From NCBI RefSeq assembly GCF_024171785.1, contig NZ_JAMTCK010000002.1, positions 186,001 through 250,000 on the forward strand: DNA of 64,000 bases, in the 5' to 3' direction. Below are positions 17,505 to 25,581 of the stretch, one piece after another; the stretch's first letter is position 1; each line of letters opens with the position of its first letter. The stretch comes from Goodfellowiella coeruleoviolacea. GTDB taxonomy: Bacteria > Actinomycetota > Actinomycetes > Mycobacteriales > Pseudonocardiaceae. A program made the position numbers and the translations under genes. The notes beneath the pieces are model-generated. The model had not been told where the DNA came from and did not search any database. It saw only the letters and a list, made by a program, of their open reading frames with translations.

Positions 17505-18995
17505 ATGCACGACGGCTCCACCCCCCAGCGGCACGACAGGCGGATCCCCCCACCGGTGCGCCCGCCGGACACCGCCCTGCGGCTGCTCGTGCAGAACGTG
17601 CTCGACTACGGGATTTTCATGTTGGACACCCGTGGTTACGTGGTGACTTGGAATGCGGGTGCGGAGCGGATCAAGGGTTATCGGGCTGATGAGATTGTGG
17701 GGCGGCATTTTTCGACGTTTTATCCGGCGGAGGATGTGGCGGCGGGTAAGCCGGATTGGGAGTTGGAGGTGGCGGTTGCTGAGGGGCGGTTGGAGGATGA
17801 GGGGTGGCGGATTCGGAAGGATGGGTCGCGGTTCTGGGCGAACGTGGTGATCACGGCGTTGTTCGACGAGACGGGTGAGTTGCGGGGTTTCGGCAAGGTG
17901 ACCCGCGACCTGACCGAGCGCCGCATGGCGGAGGAGCGGCTGCGGGAGAGCGAGGAGCGGTTCCGGCTGCTCGTGCAGAACGTGCTCGACTACGGGATTT
18001 TCATGTTGGACACCCGTGGTTACGTGGCGAGTTGGAATGCGGGTGCGGAGCGGATCAAGGGTTATCGGGCTGATGAGATTGTGGGGCGGCATTTTTCGAC
18101 GTTTTATCCGGCGGAGGATGTGGCGGCGGGTAAGCCGGATTGGGAGTTGGAGGTGGCGGTTGCTGAGGGGCGGTTGGAGGATGAGGGGTGGCGGATTCGG
18201 AAGGATGGGTCGCGGTTCTGGGCGAACGTGGTGATCACGGCGTTGTTCGACGAGACCGGTGAGTTGCGGGGCTTCGGCAAGGTGACCCGCGACCTGACCG
18301 AGCGCCGCATGGCGGAGCAGGCACTCAGCGAGGGCCGGCGGCTGCTCAGCCACCTGGTCGAGGTGCAGGAGATGGAACGCCGCCGGATCGCCTGGGACGT
18401 GCACGACGACTCCATCCAGTCCATGGTGGCGGTGGGCATGCGGCTGCAACTGCTCGCCAGCCAGTTGCCCGAGGAGCACGCGACCGCACTGCGTCAGCTC
18501 GACGAGTCGATCCGCGACACCATCGGCCGGCTGCGCAACCTGGTCTTCCGGCTCCGGCCGCCCGTGATCGACGAACACGGCCTGATCGCGGCGCTGTCCA
18601 GCTACATGGCCGAGGCGTTGCCCGCGTCCCGGCTGTCGCACTCGCTGCGTGACGAGCTGCACGAGGAACCCAGGCCGGAGACCGCGGTCACCATCTTCCG
18701 GATCTGCCAGGAGGCACTCGTCAACGTGCTCAAGCACGCCAGGGCCAGCGCGGTCGAGGTGTCCGTGCGCACCGTGGACAACGGCACCCTGGTGCGGGTG
18801 GTGGACAACGGCGTCGGAGTGGACGGCCCGGTCACCAGGCAACCGGGCGGCGACCACTTCGGCGTGCTGGAGATGCGGGAACGCGCCGAGATCGCCGGGG
18901 GGTGGTGGGCCATGACCGGTGAACCCGGTAGGGGAACCACCGTGGAGTTCTGGTTGCCCAACCTGCCGATCCTGCCCCTCCCGGAGCGGCCATGA
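17505..18995 (+). CDS. Double-PAS sensor histidine kinase (NarL-type)
   Basis: 496 aa. Two PAS domains (about residues 25-142 and 153-271) are encoded by a near-perfect DNA duplication. Both read LLVQNVLDYGIFMLDTRG and end with a PAC-like segment (FGKVTRDLTERRMAE). A HisKA_3 dimerisation domain follows with His300 in WDVHDDSIQ, then a GHKL ATPase domain (ICQEALVNVLKHA, VVDNGVGVDG). There is no transmembrane segment or signal peptide, so it should sense a cytoplasmic signal, perhaps redox or a ligand bound by PAS. The PAS coding sequence has G/T-rich wobble positions, unlike the C-rich kinase part. It overlaps the receiver-only gene by 4 bp and probably phosphorylates it and/or the regulator at 16,265. 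Confidence 0.93.
   Translation: MHDGSTPQRHDRRIPPPVRPPDTALRLLVQNVLDYGIFMLDTRGYVVTWNAGAERIKGYRADEIVGRHFSTFYPAEDVAAGKPDWELEVAVAEGRLEDEGWRIRKDGSRFWANVVITALFDETGELRGFGKVTRDLTERRMAEERLRESEERFRLLVQNVLDYGIFMLDTRGYVASWNAGAERIKGYRADEIVGRHFSTFYPAEDVAAGKPDWELEVAVAEGRLEDEGWRIRKDGSRFWANVVITALFDETGELRGFGKVTRDLTERRMAEQALSEGRRLLSHLVEVQEMERRRIAWDVHDDSIQSMVAVGMRLQLLASQLPEEHATALRQLDESIRDTIGRLRNLVFRLRPPVIDEHGLIAALSSYMAEALPASRLSHSLRDELHEEPRPETAVTIFRICQEALVNVLKHARASAVEVSVRTVDNGTLVRVVDNGVGVDGPVTRQPGGDHFGVLEMRERAEIAGGWWAMTGEPGRGTTVEFWLPNLPILPLPERP
17580..18317 (+). repeat. 354-bp tandem (spaced) duplication encoding the PAS domain
   Basis: The block 17,580-17,933 recurs at 17,964-18,317 with a 384-bp period. I count four differences, two close together near 17,643 and 17,647 and two near 17,874 and 17,890, giving about 99% identity. 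A 30-bp spacer separates the copies. The period is a whole number of codons (128), so the duplication is in frame. Both copies share the same unusual wobble composition, so the sequence took on that composition before it was duplicated. Confidence 0.95.
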
Positions 18996-19384
18996 CCACG
19001 CCACCGCGGTCGCGTGTGCTCATCGCCGACGACGACGCGATGATCCGGTCGGCACTGCGCGCGGTGCTGGACGCGGAACCGGACCTGGAGGTGATCGCGG
19101 TCGCCCGCGACGCCGGGGAGGCGGTGGTGCTCGCCGAGCAGCACACCCCGGCCGTGGCCGTGCTGGACGTGCGCATGCCCGGTGGCGGCGGCACCCGCGC
19201 CGCCAGGGAGATCCGGCTGCGCTCGCCGAACACCCGGCTGCTGGCCTTCTCCGCCCACAGCGAGATGGGCGCGCTGGACCAGATGCGGCGGGTGGGCGTG
19301 ACCGAATGCCTGGTCAAGGGCGTGTCCAACGCCGAGATCGTGGCGACCGTGCGACGCCTCGCCCAGGCCGCCCCCGGTCAGTGA
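18992..19384 (+). CDS. Receiver-only response regulator
   Basis: 130 aa, a single receiver domain without an output domain. The acidic pocket is IADDDAM (residues 11-16), the acceptor Asp59 is in VAVLDVRMPGGGG, and LVKGVSN carries the conserved Lys. It starts within the stop of the histidine kinase (ATGA overlap), so it is coupled to it. Stand-alone receivers act by protein-protein contact or as phosphate sinks. Here it may modulate flow to the LuxR-type regulator at 16,265. The gene ends 18 bp before the convergent stop of the NB-ARC regulator. Confidence 0.92.
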   Translation: MTTPPRSRVLIADDDAMIRSALRAVLDAEPDLEVIAVARDAGEAVVLAEQHTPAVAVLDVRMPGGGGTRAAREIRLRSPNTRLLAFSAHSEMGALDQMRRVGVTECLVKGVSNAEIVATVRRLAQAAPGQ

Positions 19385-19402
19385 GCCGCGGCCCCCGGCT
19401 GC

Positions 19403-21868
19403 TCACCCCGACGCCTGGGCCTCGTCCGAGCCCAGCTCGTGGTACAGCTGCAGTGCCCGCTCCCGATGCGCCTGGGCCAGCTCGTGCTGCCCCGACTCGG
19501 CCGCGAGTTCGGCCAGCGCCGAGGCGGTGCGCGCCTGCCAGAGCAGGTCGTTGCTGTCGACGAACTCGGCGCGCGCCTCTTCGAGGCAGCGCAGCGCGCT
19601 GTCGAACTCGCCGAGCTGGCGGTGGGCGAGGGACTGCCCGTACCGCGCCCTGGCCGCCGACCACTCGTGGCCGTTGGCCAGGAACAGCCGCACCGCCTCC
19701 TGGTAGCTGTCCACCGCGTCCCGCCACCGGCGCAGACCGGCCAGGTCCTCGGCGATCGACAGCAACGCGATCGCCGTGCCGCCCTTGGCGTGGTCGGGCG
19801 CCCGCGCCGCCAGCGCGCCCCGGTAGCAGGACAGGACCTGCTGGTGGATCTCCAGTGCCCGGTCGAACTGCTGCTGCGCGCCCAGCGCCACACCCAGTGC
19901 CGACAGCGCGGTGACCTCACCCAGCAGGTAGCCGGCGGCCCGGAAACTGGCCACGGCCTGCTGGCACTGGTCGATGGCGCGGTCGGGTTGGCCCAGCCGG
20001 ACCAGGATGGCGGCCGTGTAGGTCATGGCCCAGCCGGCTTCGCGCTGGTCGCCGACCTCACGCGCCGCCTCCAGCGCCTGGACCAGCACGGCGAGCGCCT
20101 CGTGGTTGCGGCCGAGGCAGTAGTAGAGCGCCCAGGCGAGGAAGTTGAGCAGCACGGCCTCGTCGCGGCGCCGGCCCAGCGCCCTGGCCGCGGCCACGCC
20201 CAGCCGGAACAGCTCGTGCCAGGGGTGCGGCTGCACCCGCACGTCCGAGTACCAGTGCATGGCGATGGCCAGGGCGAGCACCCGCTCGTGCCCACCGGCC
20301 CGCGCCACCGCCCTGGCCGCCGGCCACCAGTTGGCGATTTCCACGTCCAACCAGGACAGTGCCTCGGCCCGGTTGGTGAACTCCGGCCGGGGCAGGTCCG
20401 CGGTGTCCGCCCGGTCGGCGGAGCCCGCGCGCTGCTCTGCCGGCAGACCCTGCCGGTCCGGGTCGAAGAAGCGGCCGGCCCGGGTGGCGGTGTCGACCAG
20501 CCAGCCGGCCACCCGGTCGGCCGAGGCCGGCCCGGCGTCCGGCTCCTCGGTGGCCAGGGTCTGCGCGGCGAAGTTCCTGATCAGGTCGTGAAACCGGAAA
20601 CGGCCCTCGGTCGGCGCGAGTTGCAGCAGGTTGGCGTCCACCAGCTTGTCGATGGCCTCCTCGGCGGCGAACAGGTCGACACCGGCCGCCACCGCGCCCA
20701 GGGTGACGCCGAAATCCGGGCCGGGCACCACCGACAGCCGGCGGAACATCAGCTTGGCCGCCGGGTCGAGCTGCCGGTACGACAGTGCGAAGGCCGCCCT
20801 GACCTGCACGTCGCCCGCGCTGAGCAGGGCGAGCTGCCGCTGCTGGTCACCGAGCTGCCTGGCCAGGTAGTGGAACGTCCACTGTGGTCGGCTGGCCAGC
20901 CGGTTGCCGGCGATGCGCAACGCCAGGGGCAGGTGACCGCACAGCGCGGCCACCTCCGCGGCGGCGGCGGGCTCCGCCGCGACCCGGTCCGGTCCGGTGA
21001 TCTTGGCCAGCAGGGTCACCGACTCCTGCGCGGTGAGCACGTCCAGCAGCACCCGGTGGACCGCCTCCAGCCCGGCCAACACCTGCCTGCTGGTGACCAG
21101 CACGAAGCAGCCGGGGCCACTCGGCAGCAGCGCCCGCACCTGCGCCTCGTCCGCCGCGTTGTCCAGCACGACCAGCACCCGGCGGTCGTGCAGCAGCGCG
21201 CGGTACAGGGTGGCGCGTTCGTCCAGCGACTGCGGGATGCGGGCCTCGGCGATGCCCAGGAAGCGCAGCACCCGGGACAGCGCCTCGGCCGGGGACAGCG
21301 GCTGCTGGTCCATGCTGCGCAGGTCGAGGAAGAGCTGGCCGTCGGGGAACTGGTCGGCGACCCGGTGGCTGACCGCCACGGCGAGGCTGGTCTTGCCGAC
21401 ACCGGGCAGGCCGGAGATGGCCGCCACCCGGTTGGTCACCGCGGTCCCGTCCGGTGCGCCCGGGGCTGGCCCGGCCACCGCGCCCGTGGCCAGCTCGACC
21501 AGCCGGGCCAGTTCCACCGCGCGTCCGGTCAGGTCGCCGATGGAGCTGGGCAGCGCGTGCAGCGCCGTGACCGGCCAGTCCGGCTCGGTCGGTGTCGACC
21601 GCGCCGGCCGGCGCCGGCCGAGCCGCGCGGCGGCGGTGAACCGGTCCCGCTCCGCCTGGTCCAGCCCCAGCGCGGCGCTCAACGCGTCGACCGTGCGTTG
21701 CTGCGGGCCACGGGCCCGGCCTCGCTCGATGTCGCTGATCGCGCGTACGCTCAGTCCGGAAGCGGCGGCGAGAGCCTCCTGGGTCAGGTTCGCCGCACGT
21801 CGGTAACTGGCCAGCAGAACACCGAAGTCACGTGCGAGCCGCGTGTCCGAGTCGCCGCCCCCCGCCAT
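19403..21868 (-). CDS. HTH / NB-ARC / TPR transcriptional regulator
   Basis: 821 aa. Residues 12-75 form an XRE-type helix-turn-helix (LTQEALAAASGLSVRAISDIERG). An NB-ARC STAND ATPase follows with P-loop GLPGVGKTS (153-161), Walker B VLVVLDNAADE, a VLVTSR sensor motif and a GHLPLALRIAG (GxP) motif. A winged-helix region (LVDANLLQLAPTEGRFRFHDLIR) leads to about 350 residues of TPR-like helical repeats. This SARP-less, AfsR-like architecture is common in actinomycetes, where such proteins are signal-gated ATPase switches often linked to development or metabolite control. It is divergent from the ESX cargo operon, with 345 bp between. The target is unknown. Confidence 0.92.
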   Translation of the reverse strand: MAGGGDSDTRLARDFGVLLASYRRAANLTQEALAAASGLSVRAISDIERGRARGPQQRTVDALSAALGLDQAERDRFTAAARLGRRRPARSTPTEPDWPVTALHALPSSIGDLTGRAVELARLVELATGAVAGPAPGAPDGTAVTNRVAAISGLPGVGKTSLAVAVSHRVADQFPDGQLFLDLRSMDQQPLSPAEALSRVLRFLGIAEARIPQSLDERATLYRALLHDRRVLVVLDNAADEAQVRALLPSGPGCFVLVTSRQVLAGLEAVHRVLLDVLTAQESVTLLAKITGPDRVAAEPAAAAEVAALCGHLPLALRIAGNRLASRPQWTFHYLARQLGDQQRQLALLSAGDVQVRAAFALSYRQLDPAAKLMFRRLSVVPGPDFGVTLGAVAAGVDLFAAEEAIDKLVDANLLQLAPTEGRFRFHDLIRNFAAQTLATEEPDAGPASADRVAGWLVDTATRAGRFFDPDRQGLPAEQRAGSADRADTADLPRPEFTNRAEALSWLDVEIANWWPAARAVARAGGHERVLALAIAMHWYSDVRVQPHPWHELFRLGVAAARALGRRRDEAVLLNFLAWALYYCLGRNHEALAVLVQALEAAREVGDQREAGWAMTYTAAILVRLGQPDRAIDQCQQAVASFRAAGYLLGEVTALSALGVALGAQQQFDRALEIHQQVLSCYRGALAARAPDHAKGGTAIALLSIAEDLAGLRRWRDAVDSYQEAVRLFLANGHEWSAARARYGQSLAHRQLGEFDSALRCLEEARAEFVDSNDLLWQARTASALAELAAESGQHELAQAHRERALQLYHELGSDEAQASG

Positions 21869-22213
21869 CCACCACTCCCCGCGAACCCGCCGATCCCGCG
21901 CTTCCCTGCGTGACCTCAGCCCCCAGCGCTCGGGGTCACCTAAGCGAAAAGAATCTTCCCACAGCCGGCAGAACTAGCCGTACGCTAGTTCTGCCGGTTG
22001 TTCTTCGTGGCCATCCGCGCGTGATCCGCGCTAGGGTCGCCGTCGCAACGCTGGTGTCAACCGTCATGTATGAAGCCAGGAAAGCTGTGCACTCAAGGCC
22101 ACATCGCCAACGGCATGTCGATCATGGCGTAGTCTCGCGCGGGTCACGCGCCTCCGGCGACATCCGGCCGTGGGTGCGATTCGATCAAGACCTCTTCCGC
22201 CAAGGGAACGCTG
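21869..22213. promoter_or_regulatory. Divergent intergenic region upstream of the ESX cargo operon
   Basis: 345 bp without a supported gene. It separates the NB-ARC regulator (minus) from the ESX cargo genes (plus) and contains the strong palindrome described at 21,965. AAGGGAA lies about 6 bases before the ATG at 22,214. The small open frame in the middle has no recognisable product. Confidence 0.5.
21965..21997. promoter_or_regulatory. 14-bp perfect inverted repeat (operator or hairpin)
   Basis: CCGGCAGAACTAGC at 21,965-21,978 is mirrored exactly by GCTAGTTCTGCCGG at 21,984-21,997 with a 5-nt spacer (CGTAC). It lies 97 bp upstream of one start and 217 bp upstream of the other. A T-rich stretch follows on the plus strand, but no gene ends here, so an operator for a dimeric regulator is more likely than a terminator. 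Confidence 0.6.
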
Positions 22214-22696
22214 ATGAATGAGGCCACACCCACAGAGTCCGGTGCCGCAGCCGCGCGGGCGGCGGCCGCGGTCCAGTTGGTGAACACCGCGCAGCAGATA
22301 GCAACAGCCCCGAGTGTGGCCCAGGTCGCGATCCTCGCCAAGCGGATGGCCTCCTTGCAGCAGGCTGTCAGATCCGGACAGGTGGTCCTGGACAAGGAGG
22401 CGGGAAACGCCCTGCTGTCCATGTTGACCGAGCAGATCGACCAGGTCGACAGCTGGGCGCGGCGGGCGAGCGCGATGGCGCGTCGAGTGCCCATCGGGCA
22501 GAACCCGGTCGGCGAGGCCATGGCGGAGAAGATCGAGCGCCGGGCGGGCTCCGACGCGGAGCACTCCTTCGGCTCGGTGCTGACCAACTACCGCGGTGTT
22601 CTCCAGGACGCGCACGACGCGGTGTCCGGGGCCATGGCCCGCTACTCCGAGGTTGAGCGTTCGAACGCGGAAACCTTCACCAGGCTGGTCGACTGA
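22214..22696 (+). CDS. Small helical protein of the ESX cargo operon
   Basis: 160 aa, soluble, almost entirely helical by composition (Ala, Gln, Glu, Lys). There is no signal peptide, no cysteine and no WxG motif. The core (QLVNTAQQIATAPSVAQVAI, LTEQIDQVDSWARRASAMAR) looks like a long amphipathic helix pair, as in type VII secretion cargo. I do not recognise a named family. It is the first gene of an operon with PPE, EspG, YbaB and WXG proteins, which supports a role in ESX export or as a partner of the PPE protein. AAGGGAA precedes the ATG. Confidence 0.75.
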   Translation: MNEATPTESGAAAARAAAAVQLVNTAQQIATAPSVAQVAILAKRMASLQQAVRSGQVVLDKEAGNALLSMLTEQIDQVDSWARRASAMARRVPIGQNPVGEAMAEKIERRAGSDAEHSFGSVLTNYRGVLQDAHDAVSGAMARYSEVERSNAETFTRLVD

Positions 22697-22754
22697 CCGC
22701 GCGCCCCACGCAGAGAACACCCCTGATTAGCTCGGTGAGGAAGAGAGACTTCTG

Positions 22755-24716
22755 ATGGCACAGGACGAGCAGGCCAGCCAGTTATCTCCTGGCGCGATGT
22801 TCACGGTCGCGGCGATCGCCGAATCGCAGCGGCTGCGTCAGGAGAACGGACCCGCGCCAGACTCGGACCTGGTGCTGACCACCACCCAGAACTGGGCGTC
22901 GATGTCGCACCGCGACCTGTACAACGCGGTGCACATGAACAACGACCCCGGGCAGATCGGGCAGCTGGCCTCGGAGTGGACCAGCATCGGCACGGAGATG
23001 GCCGACGCCACCCGGGTGATGTCCGAGAAGCTGGCCGCCACCGAGTCGGGCTGGCAGGGTGAGGCCGCCGAGGCGGCCAGGGACGCCATCCGCCAGTTGA
23101 TCGACTGGAACGGCTCGGCCGGGCAGACCGCCGAGGCCATGGGCCGCGCCGTCAACGACCAGGGCCTGATCGTGGCGGCTGCCAGGATGACCATGCCCGA
23201 ACCGGTGGAGTTCGACGTCAACGCCACCCTGGCGATGGGCTTCGCCAGCGGCGGGCTGGCCGGCTTCGCCGCGGCCGTGCAGGACGTGCGGGCCAAGAGC
23301 GAGCAGGCGCGGTCCGCCCACGAGCAGGCTGTCGCGGTGATGAGCACGATGGAGTTCAACTCCCGTGCGGTGGACAGCGGCATGCCGCGGTTCACCCCGC
23401 CGCCCAACCCGGTCGCGGACGGGGCGATGGGTGGCGGCGGCGGAGCGCGCATGCTGCGCAGCGATCGGACCGTCGCCGAGCCGACCCTGCACAGCGGTGT
23501 GGTGAGCGACGAGACGCTGGCCCGCAGGCCCACCGTCGGCGGCGAGGGTGTGGACGGCAGCGGCCAGTCGCTGACGACCCCGATGTCGCCGCTGTCCGTC
23601 CAGGCCGGTGGCGGCGGCCAGTCGGGCGCCACCCCGCTGGTGACGCCGATGACGAACGTGCCGGGAACGGTCGGTGGTGCGTCCTGGTCGGGCATGGACA
23701 CCGGTGCCAGCGGTGTTGGCACGCCGGCCGCGGCGAACATGCCCTCGGTGGGCACCGGGTACTCGCCGGGCCAGGTCCAGGGCGGCGGCACCGCGTCGAT
23801 CCCGCAGTTCAACCCGGCCGACTACGTGCCGCAGACGGGTGGCTCGACCACCACCAACCAGTCCGGCTACGCCCCGTCGGTCTACACGCCCACGGCGCAG
23901 ACCCCGTCGTCCTACAACCCCTCGACGTTCAACCCGGGGACCTACGTCCCGGACACCACGCACACGTCGTCGTACAGCCCTCCGGCGACCACGACCGGCG
24001 GGTACACCCCGACCCCGTACAGCACCGGCGGCCTCACCACGGGCACCGGCAAGAACGGCGCCCCCAGCTCGTCCACCTACAACCCGAAGACCTACACCCC
24101 GGGCAGCGTGGACCCCGCCGCGTACAACCCCGCCGCGTTCAACCCCAACAGCTACGTGCCGGGAACCAGCACGGGCGGCCCGGGCGGCACCTCGGTGCCG
24201 AAGATGCCCCCTGTGCCTGGTTCGTCCACTCAGTACCCGATGCCCGGTGTCGGTGGCGCCGGTGGTGCGGCCGGTGTGGCCGGTGCGGGTGGTGTTGGTG
24301 GCCGCGGTATTGGTGACTTCCCGTCCAAGAGCGGTCTGCTCACCGGCGGTGGCATCGGCGGCGGAGGCGGCGGCGTCGGCGGAAGCGGCTTTGGCGGCGG
24401 CGCGGGTGCCGGCGCGGCCGGCGGCGCGGGCCAGGTGCCGGGCGGCGGCAGCGCCGCCGGCGCGATCGCGGGCGGCCGGGCCGCCGCGGCGGCCGGGTTC
24501 GGCCCGGGTGGCGCGGCCGGCGCCGCGGCCAGCCCCGGCCAGACCGGGATGGGCGCCGGGATGGGCGCCGGCGCCGCGGGTGGGCGCAAGGAAGAGGACA
24601 AGGAGCGCAAGTCCGCCGGCTACATCAAGGGTGAGCCGATCTACGAGGAGCCGGAGCGGATCGTGCCCGCGGTCATCGGTGAGACCTTCAAGAAGAAGCG
24701 GAACCAGGCTCAGTGA
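22755..24716 (+). CDS. PPE-like ESX/type VII secretion cargo protein
   Basis: 653 aa. The N-terminal about 190 residues are helical with a WxG turn (SGWQGEAAEAA, W100-G102), like the PPE/WXG fold, preceded by NWASMSHRDLYNAV. A long low-complexity tail follows: residues about 330-480 carry many [YF]-x-P triplets (SYNPSTFNPGTYVP, PAAYNPAAFNPNSYVP), then a glycine/alanine-rich stretch of about 100 residues, then a charged conserved-looking end (GEPIYEEPERIVPAVIGE). An EspG-type chaperone is encoded immediately downstream with a 4-bp overlap. Probably exported to the cell surface. Residue 10 is encoded by a rare TTA codon (22,782-22,784), so expression could depend on the TTA tRNA. GAGGAAG precedes the ATG. 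Confidence 0.87.
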   Translation: MAQDEQASQLSPGAMFTVAAIAESQRLRQENGPAPDSDLVLTTTQNWASMSHRDLYNAVHMNNDPGQIGQLASEWTSIGTEMADATRVMSEKLAATESGWQGEAAEAARDAIRQLIDWNGSAGQTAEAMGRAVNDQGLIVAAARMTMPEPVEFDVNATLAMGFASGGLAGFAAAVQDVRAKSEQARSAHEQAVAVMSTMEFNSRAVDSGMPRFTPPPNPVADGAMGGGGGARMLRSDRTVAEPTLHSGVVSDETLARRPTVGGEGVDGSGQSLTTPMSPLSVQAGGGGQSGATPLVTPMTNVPGTVGGASWSGMDTGASGVGTPAAANMPSVGTGYSPGQVQGGGTASIPQFNPADYVPQTGGSTTTNQSGYAPSVYTPTAQTPSSYNPSTFNPGTYVPDTTHTSSYSPPATTTGGYTPTPYSTGGLTTGTGKNGAPSSSTYNPKTYTPGSVDPAAYNPAAFNPNSYVPGTSTGGPGGTSVPKMPPVPGSSTQYPMPGVGGAGGAAGVAGAGGVGGRGIGDFPSKSGLLTGGGIGGGGGGVGGSGFGGGAGAGAAGGAGQVPGGGSAAGAIAGGRAAAAAGFGPGGAAGAAASPGQTGMGAGMGAGAAGGRKEEDKERKSAGYIKGEPIYEEPERIVPAVIGETFKKKRNQAQ

Positions 24717-25540
24717 GGGCGCAGGTGTCGATCGACGTTGACTACGTCCTGTCCACACAGGAGTTCGACATCCTGTGGGCCGACCTCGACCTCGGTCGGG
24801 TGCCCTACCCGCTGACCGTGCCCAGCGTGGGCGCGACCATGGAGGAACGGGCCGAGATCGCGACCGACGTCCGGCAGGCGTTGCAACGCCGAGGCCTGTT
24901 GCGCGAGACCGGGAATCCGGGGCAACCGGCCACCCGGTCGGACGTGGACCCCGAGCTGCTCGACCTGCTGGAGGTGCTGGCCGCGCCGAACATCACGGTG
25001 GACGCGGTGGGCTACACCGACGGGCCGATCTGCGCGCTGGCCTCGGCCGGCCGGCAGGTCGGTGTGCTGGCGTCGCTGACGCCGGAGGGGCTGCTGCTGG
25101 CCGGCATCCGGCCCACCGCGCTGGCGACGTCCATTGTGGAGGTTCTGCCGCCCGGGCAGGCCGGGAACAAGCAGGCGCTGTCGTTCCCGCTCCGGGCGCT
25201 CCACCACGCGGTGAACAGCGAGGACGAGGAGTCCGACGACCCGTTCGGCGAGGAGGACTCCGAGGTGGCGGCCCTGACCAAGGCCGGAGTGACCGCGGAT
25301 GACGCGGCCACCATCCTGGCCCTGGCCAACGACTGGTCGCGCGGTGGGCAGTTCGGCGTGACCGCGGGGTCGGGCAGTCGCGCGCAGCGGGGCGGTACGC
25401 TGCTCACCTGGTTCGACGGTGGCGACGGCCGCTATCTGGTGGTCAACGATGGTGAGTGGCTGAGCCTGGCTCCGGCCAACAGCCAGCGGATCGCCGCCCG
25501 CATCGAGGAAATGATCGCCAGCGTGGCCGGGGGCCAGTGA
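24713..25540 (+). CDS. espG: EspG-family ESX secretion-associated chaperone
   Basis: 275 aa from the GTG at 24,713, which overlaps the PPE stop by 4 bp (GTGA); GTG at 24,725 is an alternative. It has the EspG layout: FDILWADLDLGRVPYPL near residue 18, a helical segment with an arginine-rich QALQRRGLLRE, LLDLLEVLAAPNITVDAVG, and a C-terminal GTLLTWFDGGDGRYLV strand pair. EspG proteins bind PPE proteins in the cytosol and keep them soluble until ESX export. The adjacent PPE-like protein is the obvious client. An acidic insert (NSEDEESDDPFGEEDSE) sits at about residues 164-180. Confidence 0.87.
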   Translation: MRAQVSIDVDYVLSTQEFDILWADLDLGRVPYPLTVPSVGATMEERAEIATDVRQALQRRGLLRETGNPGQPATRSDVDPELLDLLEVLAAPNITVDAVGYTDGPICALASAGRQVGVLASLTPEGLLLAGIRPTALATSIVEVLPPGQAGNKQALSFPLRALHHAVNSEDEESDDPFGEEDSEVAALTKAGVTADDAATILALANDWSRGGQFGVTAGSGSRAQRGGTLLTWFDGGDGRYLVVNDGEWLSLAPANSQRIAARIEEMIASVAGGQ

Positions 25541-25581
25541 CGTCGACGCACTGGGCAACGCCGCCGCAGGAATGAGGAACA

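Noticed and set aside
16932-19004. A 690-codon minus-strand frame opposite the kinase gene
   Set aside because: It mirrors the PAS/kinase coding sequence, repeats where that repeats, and has no recognisable domain.
19439-21913. An 824-codon plus-strand frame
   Set aside because: Antisense shadow of the NB-ARC regulator, which has clear HTH, P-loop and TPR regions.
21965-21997. Intrinsic terminator
   Set aside because: No gene ends at this place; both neighbours start here and point away from each other, so an operator is preferred.
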